Counted from the stretch's first letter, positions 1 through 9,553 are shown. The stretch: 64,000 bases of DNA from Leifsonia sp052114085 (GCF_052114085.1 NZ_JBFREB010000001.1:1674001-1738000), one strand, 5' to 3'. The notes: generated by a model from the letters alone, not told the origin. A program made the numbers and translations.

Positions 1-551
1 GGGCGAAGAAGGTCGCGATCGTGACCAAGGTCGATACCACCGGCAAAGCGCAAGTCGCCGAGCAACTGCTCGCGGTATCGGCGCTGCGGGAGTGGGAAGC
101 GATCGTTCCGGTGTCGGCGACCAGCAACATCCAGCTGGACACGCTGACCTCGGAGCTGATGCGGCTGCTGCCGGCGTCCCCGGCGCCGCTGTACCCGGAG
201 GAAGCGATCACCGACGAGGGCCTCGAGGACCGCATCTCGGAGCTGATCCGAGAGGCCGTGCTCGAAGGCGTCGAGGATGAGCTGCCGCACTCGCTCGCGG
301 TGACGATCGACGACATCATCGAGCGCGACGACAAGGACCTCGTCGAGGTGTACGCCAACCTGTTCGTCGAGCGCGACAGCCAGAAGGCCATTGTGATCGG
401 CAAGGGCGGGAGCCGCATCCGCGACGTCGGAGCGACCGCCCGGAAGCCGATCGAGGAGCTGCTCGGGCGGCACGTCTTCCTCTCGATCCGGGTGAAGGTC
501 GCGAAGGACTGGCAGCGCGACCCGAAGCAACTGGGGCGGCTCGGGTTCTGA
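1..551 (+). CDS. era: GTPase Era, C-terminal part (5' end outside window)
   Basis: This is the 3' part of the Era GTPase gene, whose product binds the 3' end of 16S rRNA and helps 30S subunit assembly. The reading frame is already open at base 3, so the gene starts upstream of the window. The first residues include the G4 motif TKVD, followed by the G5-like PVSATS. After this comes a KH RNA-binding domain containing IGKGGSRIRDVG and the family-typical end KVAKDWQRDPKQLGRLGF. The N-terminal P-loop is not in the window. In actinobacteria era is often followed by leuA and recO, and both are found further downstream here, separated by inserted genes. Confidence 0.95.
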   Translation, partial: AKKVAIVTKVDTTGKAQVAEQLLAVSALREWEAIVPVSATSNIQLDTLTSELMRLLPASPAPLYPEEAITDEGLEDRISELIREAVLEGVEDELPHSLAVTIDDIIERDDKDLVEVYANLFVERDSQKAIVIGKGGSRIRDVGATARKPIEELLGRHVFLSIRVKVAKDWQRDPKQLGRLGF

Positions 552-628
552 TCCGGCGCTGTGTGAGCGGCCCTACATCCCGAGGATGATTCCGGCCGCT
601 CGGTGCGACCCGGGGGCAGCCCGGACCG

Positions 629-634
629 TACGGT
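629..634 (+). promoter_or_regulatory. -10 box of a probably leaderless promoter for the histidine kinase gene
   Basis: TACGGT ends 6 nt before the ATG at 641. This places the transcription start at or very near the start codon. No separate Shine-Dalgarno site is needed in this arrangement. Confidence 0.45.
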
Positions 635-640
635 AGAGGC

Positions 641-2551
641 ATGCCCTTCCGCCGTCGACTCCTGAGCGCGCTCGCGCCGCACCGCTGGGTGCTGGAGCCC
701 GCGCTGGCGGTGGCGCTGTTCGCGGCGTGGTTCGTCACGGGGCTGCCGTTCGGCGTAGCCGCCGCCCTGGCGGTCGTCTTCTACTGCGCCGCTGTCGCGG
801 TCTCGCGCATCCTGCCGGGGGTCGCGCTCGGACTGGTCTGGGTCGCGGCGGTGCTGGAGTTGACCGAGCAGGAGTCCTACGGCGGAGCGTTCCGCGCGAT
901 CGCGGCGATCGCTGTGGTGGTCGCGCTGGTCGGGGTGGCCGCCCACGGCGGGCGCGTGCTGCGCTGGCTGGACTTCGCCTCCGCGATCCTTCTCGCGCCG
1001 GCGCTCGCGTACCTGTTCACCGTGCGCGGCGATCTCAAGTTCCCGCAGTTCGGCCCGGTCATCGGCGGGTACTACACCAGCCAGGGTGTCGGGTTCGTCC
1101 TGATGAGCCTGCTGCTCGCGGTGATCTTCGTGGCGGCGTGGCTCCTCGGCTTCCTCGTTGCCCGGCAGCGGGCGGCCCAGGCCGCCGGCTCAGGTGTCGC
1201 ACCGGATCCCGGCCGCGTGATCGGCGGACAGGGCCCGTCCGTCCTGGTCTGGCTCGCCTCCAGCGGGGGAGCGGAGGTCACCGAGGACGACGCCGACCGG
1301 GCCCAGCTCGTGCGGCGACTGACGCGGACGCAGCTGACCGCCGACATCATCGGCGCCGTCGCCTTCCTGGTCTTCTGCCTGATCGTCGGCGAACAGGACC
1401 GCGGGGCATTCGTGGTGCTGACCGCCTACGCCGTCGCCGTCGCCTTGCGCCGCATGTCTCCGGCGGTCGCGCTGTCGATCGCCTGGCTCGCGGCCGTGCT
1501 GCAGATGACGACCGGCCACAGCATCCTGGTGAGCGACCTCGGCGTTCTGATCGTGCTCTATGCGACGGCGGCCTACGGCGACCGCGTCGTCCGCGCCGCC
1601 GGGCTCATCTCGGCCGGGATCGGCGCGTTCGTCGCGGCCCTCTACCTGACGGTGACCGCCGCCGTCGCGCAGGGCTACTACAACCTGCTGTCGAGCGCGA
1701 TCGCGAGTGTCGCGCTCCAGTTCGCCTTCCTGTTCGTGGTGAGCGTGACCGTTCTCGGGCTGTCGTGGGTGCTCGGCCTCCTGGTGCGCACGTGGCGGAA
1801 TGCACGCATCGCACGCCGGGCGCGCGACGCGGCCGAACTCGATCGCGACCGCGCCGTCGAGGACGTCGTGGTCGAGCAGGAGCGCACCCGGATCGCCCGC
1901 GACATGCACGACGTGGTCGCGCACTCCCTCGCGGTGGTGATCGCGCAGGCGGACGGCGCCCGCTATGCCCGGCACACCGATCCGGACGCGGTGGATGAGG
2001 CCCTGGCGACCATCGCGTCCACCGCCCGTTCCGCCCTGGGCGATGTGCGCGTGCTCCTCGCCGAACTGCGGCAGTCGCATCCCGCCGATTCCGCTCGTGC
2101 ACCGGGGGCTCACGACGGGCCCCAGCCGTCGCTGGCCGATCTGGACCAGACCGTCGAGCACATCCGCTCAGCCGGGCTGGCCGTCACCCTCGAACGCAGC
2201 GGTGCGGTCGAAGGCCTTGGCTCCGCACAGCAGCTCGCCGCTTTCCGCATCGTGCAGGAGGCGCTGACCAATGCGCTCCGGCACGGGGACACCAGCCGAC
2301 CAGCGAGCGTCGTGCTGGCCGAAACCCCGGCCGACCTGGGCGCCGACCGCGGCCCCGGCCTCGTCATCACCGTGAGGAACACCATGAGAGACACCACCGC
2401 AGAGCCCACCGCGACCGGTGCGCTGCCGAGGATCGGACACGGACTGCCCGGGATGCGCGAGCGCGCGTCCCTCGCCGGCGGGTCGCTCACGGCGGGGCTG
2501 GACGACGGCGAGTTCGTCGTGACCGCGTTCCTCCCGGGAGCGGCGGCGTGA
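641..2551 (+). CDS. sensor histidine kinase, NarL/DesK type (HisKA_3)
   Basis: A membrane sensor kinase of 636 residues. The N-terminal 390 residues hold many hydrophobic segments in two blocks separated by a soluble stretch (about residues 180-230). The dimerisation domain has IARDMHDVVAHSL, with the phospho-acceptor His at about residue 423. The ATPase domain has the N box QEALTNALRHG and ends with GHGLPGMRERA. The gene overlaps the response regulator by 4 nt (GTGA), so the two are translated as a coupled pair. The neighbouring ABC exporter suggests a sensor for cell-envelope stress or an antibiotic, but the signal cannot be read from sequence. Confidence 0.92.
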   Translation: MPFRRRLLSALAPHRWVLEPALAVALFAAWFVTGLPFGVAAALAVVFYCAAVAVSRILPGVALGLVWVAAVLELTEQESYGGAFRAIAAIAVVVALVGVAAHGGRVLRWLDFASAILLAPALAYLFTVRGDLKFPQFGPVIGGYYTSQGVGFVLMSLLLAVIFVAAWLLGFLVARQRAAQAAGSGVAPDPGRVIGGQGPSVLVWLASSGGAEVTEDDADRAQLVRRLTRTQLTADIIGAVAFLVFCLIVGEQDRGAFVVLTAYAVAVALRRMSPAVALSIAWLAAVLQMTTGHSILVSDLGVLIVLYATAAYGDRVVRAAGLISAGIGAFVAALYLTVTAAVAQGYYNLLSSAIASVALQFAFLFVVSVTVLGLSWVLGLLVRTWRNARIARRARDAAELDRDRAVEDVVVEQERTRIARDMHDVVAHSLAVVIAQADGARYARHTDPDAVDEALATIASTARSALGDVRVLLAELRQSHPADSARAPGAHDGPQPSLADLDQTVEHIRSAGLAVTLERSGAVEGLGSAQQLAAFRIVQEALTNALRHGDTSRPASVVLAETPADLGADRGPGLVITVRNTMRDTTAEPTATGALPRIGHGLPGMRERASLAGGSLTAGLDDGEFVVTAFLPGAAA

Positions 2552-3237
2552 GCGGCGCTGCCACCGGCACCCGCATCCGGGTGCTGCTGGTCGACGACCA
2601 GCCGTTGTTCCGTGCGGGCGTTCGGATGCTGTTGAGCTCGCAGGAGGACCTCGAGTTCGCCGGGGAGGCGGGCAACGGCCAGGAGGGCGTGCGGTTGGCC
2701 GCCGAGTCGCGGCCGGACGTCGTGCTCATGGACATCCGGATGCCGGTCATGGACGGGATCGCCGCGACCAGCGCGATCATCGCCGATGCCGAACGCGCCG
2801 GTCGCACACCGCCGCGCATCGTCGTCCTGACGACGTTCGACCTCGACGAGGCGGCCGCCCGGGCCATCCGCGGGGGAGCGAGCGGCTTCGTGCTGAAGGA
2901 TGCGGAGCCGGAATTCCTACTCGCGGCGATCCGCACGGTCCACGCCGGCAGCGCGGTCATCGCCGCCGGGGCGACGCGAGAACTGTTCGAGTACTTCTCC
3001 TCCGCTCAGCCGGTCCGGCCCGAGCCGGCCGAATTCACCTCCCTCACCTCACGCGAGCGGGAGATCTTCGTGCTCGCCGCCCGGGGACTCAGCAACGCCG
3101 AAATCGCGGGCTCCGAGTTCCTCAGCGAGGCGACCGTGAAGACGCACATCTCGCGCATCCTCGCCAAACTCGGACTGCGCGACCGGGTGCAGATGGTCGT
3201 CTACGCGTTCGAGCACGGACTGACCGCCGCCGAATAG
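2548..3237 (+). CDS. response regulator, NarL/FixJ family
   Basis: A 229-residue DNA-binding response regulator, partner of the overlapping kinase gene. The receiver domain has the acidic pair VDDQ near the N-terminus, the phosphorylated Asp in VVLMDIRMP, and a Lys in SGFVLKDAEP. The C-terminal LuxR-type helix-turn-helix contains LTSREREIFVLAARGLSNAEI and TVKTHISRILAKLGLRDR. The start is a GTG inside the kinase stop. Downstream come a 53-bp repeat and the ABC transporter genes, which are its most likely targets. Confidence 0.93.
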   Translation: MSGAATGTRIRVLLVDDQPLFRAGVRMLLSSQEDLEFAGEAGNGQEGVRLAAESRPDVVLMDIRMPVMDGIAATSAIIADAERAGRTPPRIVVLTTFDLDEAAARAIRGGASGFVLKDAEPEFLLAAIRTVHAGSAVIAAGATRELFEYFSSAQPVRPEPAEFTSLTSREREIFVLAARGLSNAEIAGSEFLSEATVKTHISRILAKLGLRDRVQMVVYAFEHGLTAAE

Positions 3238-3247
3238 CCCTTCCGTT

Positions 3248-3300
3248 CGAAGGAGAATGCGTCCGAAATCTCCTTCGGTTAGCAGTTGTGCAGGAGATTC
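3248..3300. repeat. 53-bp dispersed repeat, copy 1
   Basis: Aligned without gaps to 32457-32509, 43 of 53 bases are identical. It contains a perfect 9-bp inverted repeat (CGAAGGAGA at 3248-3256 and TCTCCTTCG at 3269-3277) and ends with a further GCAGGAGATTC. Both copies lie near a NarL-type two-component system. It could be a regulator binding site, a small mobile palindrome or a transcript hairpin. Confidence 0.6.
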
Positions 3301-3404
3301 GCACGTGGGGCCGCCGAACCTCCTGGCGGCCGGGACGTCGGGGTCATCCTCAGGGAGGACACAGGATCGGCCCGCCGCCCGATCCGGAGCGCGTCGCCCG
3401 CTCC

Positions 3405-3410
3405 TAGCGT
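3405..3410 (+). promoter_or_regulatory. -10 box in front of the ABC transporter gene
   Basis: TAGCGT ends 7 nt before the ATG at 3418, which fits a leaderless transcript. The run GGGGGA also lies between them and could serve as a ribosome binding site if transcription begins further upstream. Confidence 0.4.
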
Positions 3411-3417
3411 GGGGGAT

Positions 3418-4173
3418 ATGGAGTTCACTCTCACCGAATTAGTGGCGCGCGTCGAAGCGGCCACGAAGACCTACGGCCACGGCGCTGGGCGTGTCAGCGC
3501 GCTCGACGACGTCACCATCGGCATCCCGGCCGGCCGGTTCACCGCCATCATGGGCCCGAGCGGCTCGGGCAAGTCCACGCTGATGCATGTGATGGCGGGT
3601 CTCGATTCGGTCACCAGCGGACGCGTCTTCCTCGGGGACACCGAGATCACGCACTTGCGGGATGCCGACCTGACGCTGTTGCGCCGCCGCCGCGTGGGGT
3701 TCGTCTTCCAGTCCTTCAACCTGGTGCCGACCCTGGATGTGCGGGGCAACATCCTGCTCCCCTTCGAGCTGGACGGGCGCCGGGCGACGCGGGAGCAGTC
3801 CGAGTGGATCGACCACCTCATCGACACGCTCGGCCTGCGCGACCGCCTCACGCACCGGCCGCACGAGCTGTCCGGCGGCCAGCAGCAGCGCGCCGCGATC
3901 GTGCGCGCGCTGGCGACGCGCCCGGACCTGGTCTTCGCCGACGAGCCGACCGGGAACCTGGACTCCCGCACCGGCCGCGAGGTGCTGACCGTGCTGCAGG
4001 ATGCCGCGCGAACCTTCGGCCAGAGCATCGCGATGGTCACCCACGATCCGATCGCCGCGAGCTACGCCGACCACATCGTCTTCCTGGCCGACGGCCGCGT
4101 CGTCGCCGAGCGGCCGCAATCCACGGCCGAGGAGATCTCGTCGTTCATGCTCGGAATGGAGGCCCACGCGTGA
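3418..4173 (+). CDS. ABC transporter ATP-binding protein, MacB/LolD type
   Basis: A 251-residue nucleotide-binding subunit of a MacB-type (mechanotransmission) exporter. It has Walker A GPSGSGKST, the Q-loop in VFQSFNLVPTL, the signature LSGGQQQRAAI, Walker B LVFADEPTGNLDS and the switch His in VTHD. The ATG at 3418 is chosen over a longer reading frame starting at 3286 because the upstream part is not family-like and covers the 53-bp repeat. The stop overlaps the permease start by 4 nt, so the two form a complex. The preceding two-component pair probably controls it. Confidence 0.93.
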   Translation: MEFTLTELVARVEAATKTYGHGAGRVSALDDVTIGIPAGRFTAIMGPSGSGKSTLMHVMAGLDSVTSGRVFLGDTEITHLRDADLTLLRRRRVGFVFQSFNLVPTLDVRGNILLPFELDGRRATREQSEWIDHLIDTLGLRDRLTHRPHELSGGQQQRAAIVRALATRPDLVFADEPTGNLDSRTGREVLTVLQDAARTFGQSIAMVTHDPIAASYADHIVFLADGRVVAERPQSTAEEISSFMLGMEAHA

Positions 4174-5615
4174 GCCGTCCCTTCTCCGCGTTCCGGGCGA
4201 ACGCCCGTGACCACCGCGCGGGCATCCTCGTCGCCGCCCTCAGCGCGGCGTTCGGTGTCGCACTGGTCGGCGGGGTGAACATCCTGGGCGCCTACATCGG
4301 CGCGTCGCAGGTGGGGGAGCGCGGCAGCGTGAGGCTCGCCCTCGCGATCGTCGCCGGAATCTTCTTCGTGGTGGCCGTGTACGTCGGGGCGATCGTCACG
4401 ACCAACACCTTCTCGACGGTGATCGCCGGTCGCACGCGTACGATCGCGCTGCTCCGGCTGATCGGGTCGAGCGCTCGCGCTCAGCGCCGTTCGGTCGCGG
4501 CAGAGGGCCTGGCCGTCGGGCTGATCGGCGGGGTGATCGGCGGCGCAGTCGCCGCCGTGCTCGCGTTGGCGGCCGCGCGTGTGTTCGTGGCGACGGGGAT
4601 GCTGCCGGATGCGTCCTATCCGGTGCTGACACCGTCCATGGTCGGCCCGGTCGTGGTCGTCGTGCTCACCACCTGGCTGGCGTCGTGGATCGGCAGCCGC
4701 CGCGTCCTCTCGGTGACGCCGGTGCAGGCGCTCGGCGCGGCAGAGGAGCGTCCGGCGCGGGTCGTCCGAAGCCGCAGTCGCCTCACCGTCTCGCTGGTCC
4801 TGATCGTTGGCGGCGGCGCCGTGCTGACCTTGGGGCTGCTGCTCGGTCTCCACGTGCTCGCCCCGCTGAGCGCGTTCTTCGCCAGGATCTCGCCCTACGG
4901 TGTGCTCGTCGCCATGGCGGGAGGCATCCTCTCGTTCACCGGGGTGGTGCTGGCAGCGCCGTTCTTCCTGCCGACGGTTCTCCGTGGTGTCGGGCTGCTG
5001 TTCGGTCGCGGCGCTGCGGGGCGCCTGGCGGCCGCGAACGCGGTGCGGAACCCTGAGCGCAGCTCGCGCACGGCAATCGGCCTGGTGATCGGCGTGACGC
5101 TGATTACGATGTTCGTCGTCGCCGCGTCCACCTGGCTGGAGCTGATTCGGGATGCGTCCGCGCGGGAACCGGGCCTGTATGACGGCGTTTCGGAGATCAT
5201 CGGCGGGGTCCTGGCCGTGTTCACCGTGCTCGTCGGGTTCTCCGCCGTCATCGCCGCCTGCGGTGTGGTCAACACCCTGTCGCTGAGCGTCCTGCAGCGA
5301 CGACGTGAGCTGGGCCTGTTGCGCGCGCTGGGATTCAGCGCCGCGCAGGTGCGGCGGATGATTCTGGCCGAGAGCGCGCAGTTGACCGTTGCCTCGGTGT
5401 TGACGGGTCTCGTCCTCGGCACCCTGTACGGCTGGATCGGCGCGCAGTCGTTGCTCGGCGGGATTCCAGGAGGCGCATTGCTCGCTCCCGTCCTGCCGTG
5501 GCCGTTCCTGGTCGCGATCGTGCTGGCCGCAGCGGCACTAGCGGTCGCCGCGGCGCTGGCGCCGACCCGTCGCGCCACCCGGCTCTCGCCGGTGGAGGCG
5601 CTGGCGGTCGAGTGA
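4170..5615 (+). CDS. ABC transporter permease, FtsX/MacB family
   Basis: A 481-residue membrane subunit, partner of the ATPase just upstream. It begins at the GTG that overlaps the ATPase stop; an open frame runs upstream inside the ATPase gene but is not protein-like. There are two FtsX-type halves, each with hydrophobic segments. The C-terminal half has the typical NTLSLSVLQRRRELGLLRAL followed by three membrane helices and ends with RLSPVEALAVE, a hallmark of the family. The N-terminal half has SVTPVQALGAAEE. Such pairs export lipids or peptides, or work as sensors in bacitracin-type modules. Confidence 0.93.
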   Translation: MSRPFSAFRANARDHRAGILVAALSAAFGVALVGGVNILGAYIGASQVGERGSVRLALAIVAGIFFVVAVYVGAIVTTNTFSTVIAGRTRTIALLRLIGSSARAQRRSVAAEGLAVGLIGGVIGGAVAAVLALAAARVFVATGMLPDASYPVLTPSMVGPVVVVVLTTWLASWIGSRRVLSVTPVQALGAAEERPARVVRSRSRLTVSLVLIVGGGAVLTLGLLLGLHVLAPLSAFFARISPYGVLVAMAGGILSFTGVVLAAPFFLPTVLRGVGLLFGRGAAGRLAAANAVRNPERSSRTAIGLVIGVTLITMFVVAASTWLELIRDASAREPGLYDGVSEIIGGVLAVFTVLVGFSAVIAACGVVNTLSLSVLQRRRELGLLRALGFSAAQVRRMILAESAQLTVASVLTGLVLGTLYGWIGAQSLLGGIPGGALLAPVLPWPFLVAIVLAAAALAVAAALAPTRRATRLSPVEALAVE

Positions 5616-5735
5616 CCGGCGCTGGAAGTTTCCTGAACTCTCACGGAGCCTCAGCTATCGACGAACTGAGCACTGAATAATGAAGGGTCCGCCGCCGAGC
5701 GCACCGATCCTGACCGCATCCGAGAGGAACCTCCC

Positions 5736-7055
5736 CTGAACTGGCTCCTGACCCTGAGGATCGACAAGCCGCCGTTCCTCATCGCGCTCGATGTCGTAGC
5801 CGCCGCCCTCGCGCTGTACCTGCTCGTCCGTCCCACGTGGAAGCGGACGCTCGCAGGACTCATCACGGCCCTTCTCGGTGGGTTCGCCGGATGGTTCCTG
5901 GTGTGGCTGCTGACCGACGTGCTCGACCTGTTCGGTGTCGCACTCACGCCGGTGACCACGCTGTGGACGGCCCTGGGCTTCGGCGGGGTCAGCCTCGCAG
6001 TAGCCAATCTGTTCCGTTCCCGCTGGTGGCGAAAGCTCATCGCCGCGGTCAGCATCCCCGTCTTCCTCGCTGCCGCCTTCTGCGGGATCAACGCCGACTT
6101 CGGCGCGTACCGGAACCTCAACGACGCGATCGGCGTCGTCCCGTATAAGGCGCTCCAGCTGCACTCGGAGCGCGGAGAGGTGGTCGGCGGCACCGACTGG
6201 CGCGCGACCGCCGAGGCGCCCGCGGGTGACCCTCCTGCCGACTCTCTCGCCGTCCCTGCCCATGGTGAGGTCGGGACGGTCCGGATCCCCGCGACCGTCT
6301 CGCGTTTCCCCGCGCGCGAGGCCGTCGTCTATCTCCCGCCCATCGCGCTCACCGCGAATCCGCCCGCACTCCCGGTGCTCTACGCGCTCTCCGGACAGCC
6401 TGGCGCACCTGCCGACATGTTCACCGCAGCGGGCATCGCCGGCGCGATGGATGCGTTCGCGGCCAAGCACGGCGGCTACGCCCCGATCGTGGTCGCGCCC
6501 GATCAGCTCGGAGGCCCTGGCCGCAACCCGATGTGCGTCGACTCCCGGGACTACGGCAACTCGGCGACGTATCTTCTGACGGATGTGCGCAACTGGGCTC
6601 GATCCCACCTCCGCGTGAGCGACGACCCGGCAGGATGGGGCGTGTTCGGCTACTCGCAGGGCGCGACCTGCGCCGTGCAGTTCGCCAGCGCGCGTCCCGA
6701 CATCTTCGGTTCGGCGCTGGCCTCGTCGAGTGAGCTGGGACCGACACTGGGGAATGAGGCGCTGACGATCAGCACGGGATTCGGGGGGTCGAAGGCCGCA
6801 TACGAGCGCGCGCAACCGGCCGCGCAGCTGAAGGCGCACACGCCGTACGCGGACTCGGTGATGGTCCTCGGCGCCGGGGCGAACGACGCGAAGTACTCGG
6901 GGTTCGCGCGCCGGCTGTACGACGAGGCCAAGCGGGCGGGGGTGCACGCCGAGCTCCTCAGCTCGCCGGGCACGGCGCATGACTGGAAGACCGTCCGCTA
7001 CGTCCTCGCGCACGGCTTCCCGGCGATCGCGGAGCAGTTCGGACTCGGCTTGTGA
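5736..7055 (+). CDS. membrane-anchored alpha/beta-hydrolase (esterase D-like), probable CTG start
   Basis: A membrane-anchored esterase. In-frame coding continues upstream of the first GTG (5901) through an obvious membrane helix (PFLIALDVVAAALALYLLV), yet the frame has no ATG, GTG or TTG between the stop at 5667 and 5901. A CTG at 5736 lies 7 nt after GAGAGGA and is my preferred start, giving 439 residues. Three hydrophobic helices are followed by an esterase domain with the nucleophile in GYSQGA (Ser about residue 307) and the catalytic His in GTAHDW (about residue 415). The gene overlaps the downstream MprF-like gene by 4 nt. In Pseudomonas aeruginosa an aminoacyl-lipid hydrolase is paired with a lipid aminoacyl synthase; an analogous role here is inference. 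Confidence 0.8.
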   Translation: MNWLLTLRIDKPPFLIALDVVAAALALYLLVRPTWKRTLAGLITALLGGFAGWFLVWLLTDVLDLFGVALTPVTTLWTALGFGGVSLAVANLFRSRWWRKLIAAVSIPVFLAAAFCGINADFGAYRNLNDAIGVVPYKALQLHSERGEVVGGTDWRATAEAPAGDPPADSLAVPAHGEVGTVRIPATVSRFPAREAVVYLPPIALTANPPALPVLYALSGQPGAPADMFTAAGIAGAMDAFAAKHGGYAPIVVAPDQLGGPGRNPMCVDSRDYGNSATYLLTDVRNWARSHLRVSDDPAGWGVFGYSQGATCAVQFASARPDIFGSALASSSELGPTLGNEALTISTGFGGSKAAYERAQPAAQLKAHTPYADSVMVLGAGANDAKYSGFARRLYDEAKRAGVHAELLSSPGTAHDWKTVRYVLAHGFPAIAEQFGLGL

Positions 7056-9553
7056 GCCCGAAGGCACTGATCCGCCGAACCGGTCGGCTCATCGCGCAGC
7101 ACCCGTTCACGACCGCGGTGACCCTCCTCATCCTGGTGCTGGCGCTGGCGACCGGCCCGATCCGCGGTCCGCATCGCCCGCTGCGGGGCTGGCTCGGTGC
7201 GGGCGCGGTGCAACTGCTCGACGGCCACTGGTGGTCGCCATTCACGGCCGTGCTCTTCACGGACGACCTGCTCGAGCTGATCGTGGTCCTCATCCTCACG
7301 GTCGCGCTCGTGGGCGCCTCAGAACGGCTGATGGGCACCTGGCGCACTGCTCTCGCCTTCTTCGGGACAGCCGTCGTCGGCGTCGTCGTCGGGGCAACGG
7401 TGCAGGTGCTCGCCAACGACATCGGCGAACTCTGGGCGCGCAATGTGCACGGCCTCCTCGTCCTCGACGTCTTCACCGCCATCGGGGGCACGATCATGAC
7501 GGCGAGCGCGTTCGCCGGCACGCTGTGGCGACGCCGCATCCGTGTGATCACCCTGCTGGTGGCGATCATGTACCTCTTGTACTCGGGCCTGCCGTCCGAC
7601 CTCTACCGCCTGCTCGCGGTGCTCACCGGACTGGCCCTCGGGCCGCTGCTGCGCCAGCGCAAGATCGTCGGGGACTGGCTGCGCAGCTCCCACCACGAGG
7701 TCCGGGTGCTCCTCGCCTCGGCCGTGACGATCACGGCGCTCGGACCGGTGATCGGCCTGCTCGGTTCGACCCGCTACGGGATGCTGTCGCCGGTCGGCCT
7801 GCTGTTCAGCAACGAGGCCCCGAGCGCGTCGTCCGTCATCGAGCGCTGCCAGGCGTTCGCGGTGACCCGGGAGTGCATCCGCGACCTGACCCTGGAGCGC
7901 ATCAACGGGCTCGGTCCCGTTCTCCTCTCCGTGCTGCCCCTCCTGCTCCTGCTGGTGGCGGCGTACGGGCTGCTCCGCGGGCGCCGCTTCGCGGTGTGGC
8001 TCGCGGTCGCAGTGAACGGGCTGCTCGCGCTCCTCTCCGCGCTGTATTACGGCATTCTGCCCGTCGCCTCAGCACGGCCGGTCGTCTCGATGCGCTACTG
8101 GGAGATCACGGCGATCCTCGCGCTCTCGACGCTGGTGCCGCTGGCCATGGCGATCCTGCTGGTCGTCTTCCGGAGGCACTTCACCGTCATGCCGTCGGCG
8201 CGTGCCGTTCGCCGTTACGTGGTGCTCGTCCTCGCAACGGGTCTCGGCCTCATCGGGGTCTACGTGCTGGTCGGCTGGCTGCAAAAAGATACCGGCTTCA
8301 CCCGGCCGATCGACCTCAGCGACCTCCTGGCCGATGTGCTCGAACGCTTCGTCCCCGTCAGCTTCCTCCGACGTGAGCCGGCCCAATACCTGCCGACGAC
8401 CCCGCTCGCCACGATCGTCTATCACAACATCGGAACGGTGTTCTGGCTGGTCGCCATCGTTGCGGCGGTGCCTGCGGTGCTCGGCCGCGGGCTGCGCAGG
8501 CGCGGCACCGGGGAGTCGGCCCACGTCCGCGAGCTACTGCACCGCGGAGGGGGGGATGCGATCTCGTTCATGGCGACCTGGCCGGGCAACTCCTACTGGT
8601 TCGACCCGGTCGGCGGAGGGGCCATCGCGTACCGCGTGGAGGGGCGCGTCGCCCTGACGACGGGCGGACCGTTCGGCGCGCCGACCCCACACGACGGCGC
8701 GATCCAGGGTTTCGCACGGTTCTGCGACGACAACGGGTGGATCCCCGTGTTCTACAGCGTCGAGTCCCGCTACGCCGGGCTCTTCGAGCGCCTCGGCTGG
8801 TCCACGATGACCGTCGCCGAGGAGACAGTGATCCGGCCGCAGCTGTGGGCGACGACGGGCAAGAAATGGCAGGACGTCCGCTCCTCCATCAACCGCGCCC
8901 AGCGCGCCGGGATCCGAGCCGACTGGACCACCTACGCCGGGCTCTCACTCACCGCGGCCGTGCAGCTCTCCGACATCTCGGAGCAGTGGGTGGCCGAGAA
9001 GGACCTGCCCGAGATGGGCTTCACCCTCGGTGGCCTGGATGAGCTCCGCGACCCCGAGGTGCGGCTCATGCTGGCCGTCAACGAAAGCGACGGCCCCGAG
9101 CACGGCCGCATCGAGGCGGTCACCAGCTGGCTGCCGACCTACCGCAACGGCATCGTCGTCGGCTGGACACTCGACTTCATGCGCCGCCGGCCCGACAGCA
9201 TCAACGGGGTCATGGAGTTTCTCATCGCCGAAGCCGCGACGCGGATGAAGGAGGACGGCATCGAGTTCATGTCGCTCTCCGCCGCCCCGCTCGCGCACAC
9301 CGCGGCGCCGGGCGCCGGCGACAGGGACACGATGGATCGGGTGCTCGGCTATCTGAGCTCGTCGCTCGAACCGGTCTACGGCTTCCGCTCGCTGCTGAAG
9401 TTCAAGCAGAAGTTCCAGCCCGAGCTGCACCCGCTGATCATGGCCTACCCGGACCCGGTGGCGCTGCCCGCGATCGGCATCGCACTGGTCCGCGCGTACC
9501 TCCCGGAGCTCTCGGTGCGCCAGGCGGCGACGTTCGTGAGGGGGCGGTCGTGA
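7052..9553 (+). CDS. MprF-like protein: multi-spanning membrane domain plus DUF2156 aminoacyl-phospholipid synthase domain
   Basis: An 833-residue protein. The N-terminal 470 residues are mostly membrane helices; the first part looks rhomboid-like, with a helix pair around residues 85-135. The C-terminal 350 residues form the DUF2156 catalytic domain, with the family pattern VALTTGGPFGAP, the W-x-S-R-type region GKKWQDVRSSINRAQRAGI and WTLDFMRRRPDSINGVMEFL. MprF enzymes transfer Lys or Ala from tRNA to phosphatidylglycerol or related lipids and lower the negative surface charge. The GTG start overlaps the esterase stop (GTGA). Amino-acid specificity cannot be read here. Confidence 0.85.
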   Translation: MSPKALIRRTGRLIAQHPFTTAVTLLILVLALATGPIRGPHRPLRGWLGAGAVQLLDGHWWSPFTAVLFTDDLLELIVVLILTVALVGASERLMGTWRTALAFFGTAVVGVVVGATVQVLANDIGELWARNVHGLLVLDVFTAIGGTIMTASAFAGTLWRRRIRVITLLVAIMYLLYSGLPSDLYRLLAVLTGLALGPLLRQRKIVGDWLRSSHHEVRVLLASAVTITALGPVIGLLGSTRYGMLSPVGLLFSNEAPSASSVIERCQAFAVTRECIRDLTLERINGLGPVLLSVLPLLLLLVAAYGLLRGRRFAVWLAVAVNGLLALLSALYYGILPVASARPVVSMRYWEITAILALSTLVPLAMAILLVVFRRHFTVMPSARAVRRYVVLVLATGLGLIGVYVLVGWLQKDTGFTRPIDLSDLLADVLERFVPVSFLRREPAQYLPTTPLATIVYHNIGTVFWLVAIVAAVPAVLGRGLRRRGTGESAHVRELLHRGGGDAISFMATWPGNSYWFDPVGGGAIAYRVEGRVALTTGGPFGAPTPHDGAIQGFARFCDDNGWIPVFYSVESRYAGLFERLGWSTMTVAEETVIRPQLWATTGKKWQDVRSSINRAQRAGIRADWTTYAGLSLTAAVQLSDISEQWVAEKDLPEMGFTLGGLDELRDPEVRLMLAVNESDGPEHGRIEAVTSWLPTYRNGIVVGWTLDFMRRRPDSINGVMEFLIAEAATRMKEDGIEFMSLSAAPLAHTAAPGAGDRDTMDRVLGYLSSSLEPVYGFRSLLKFKQKFQPELHPLIMAYPDPVALPAIGIALVRAYLPELSVRQAATFVRGRS

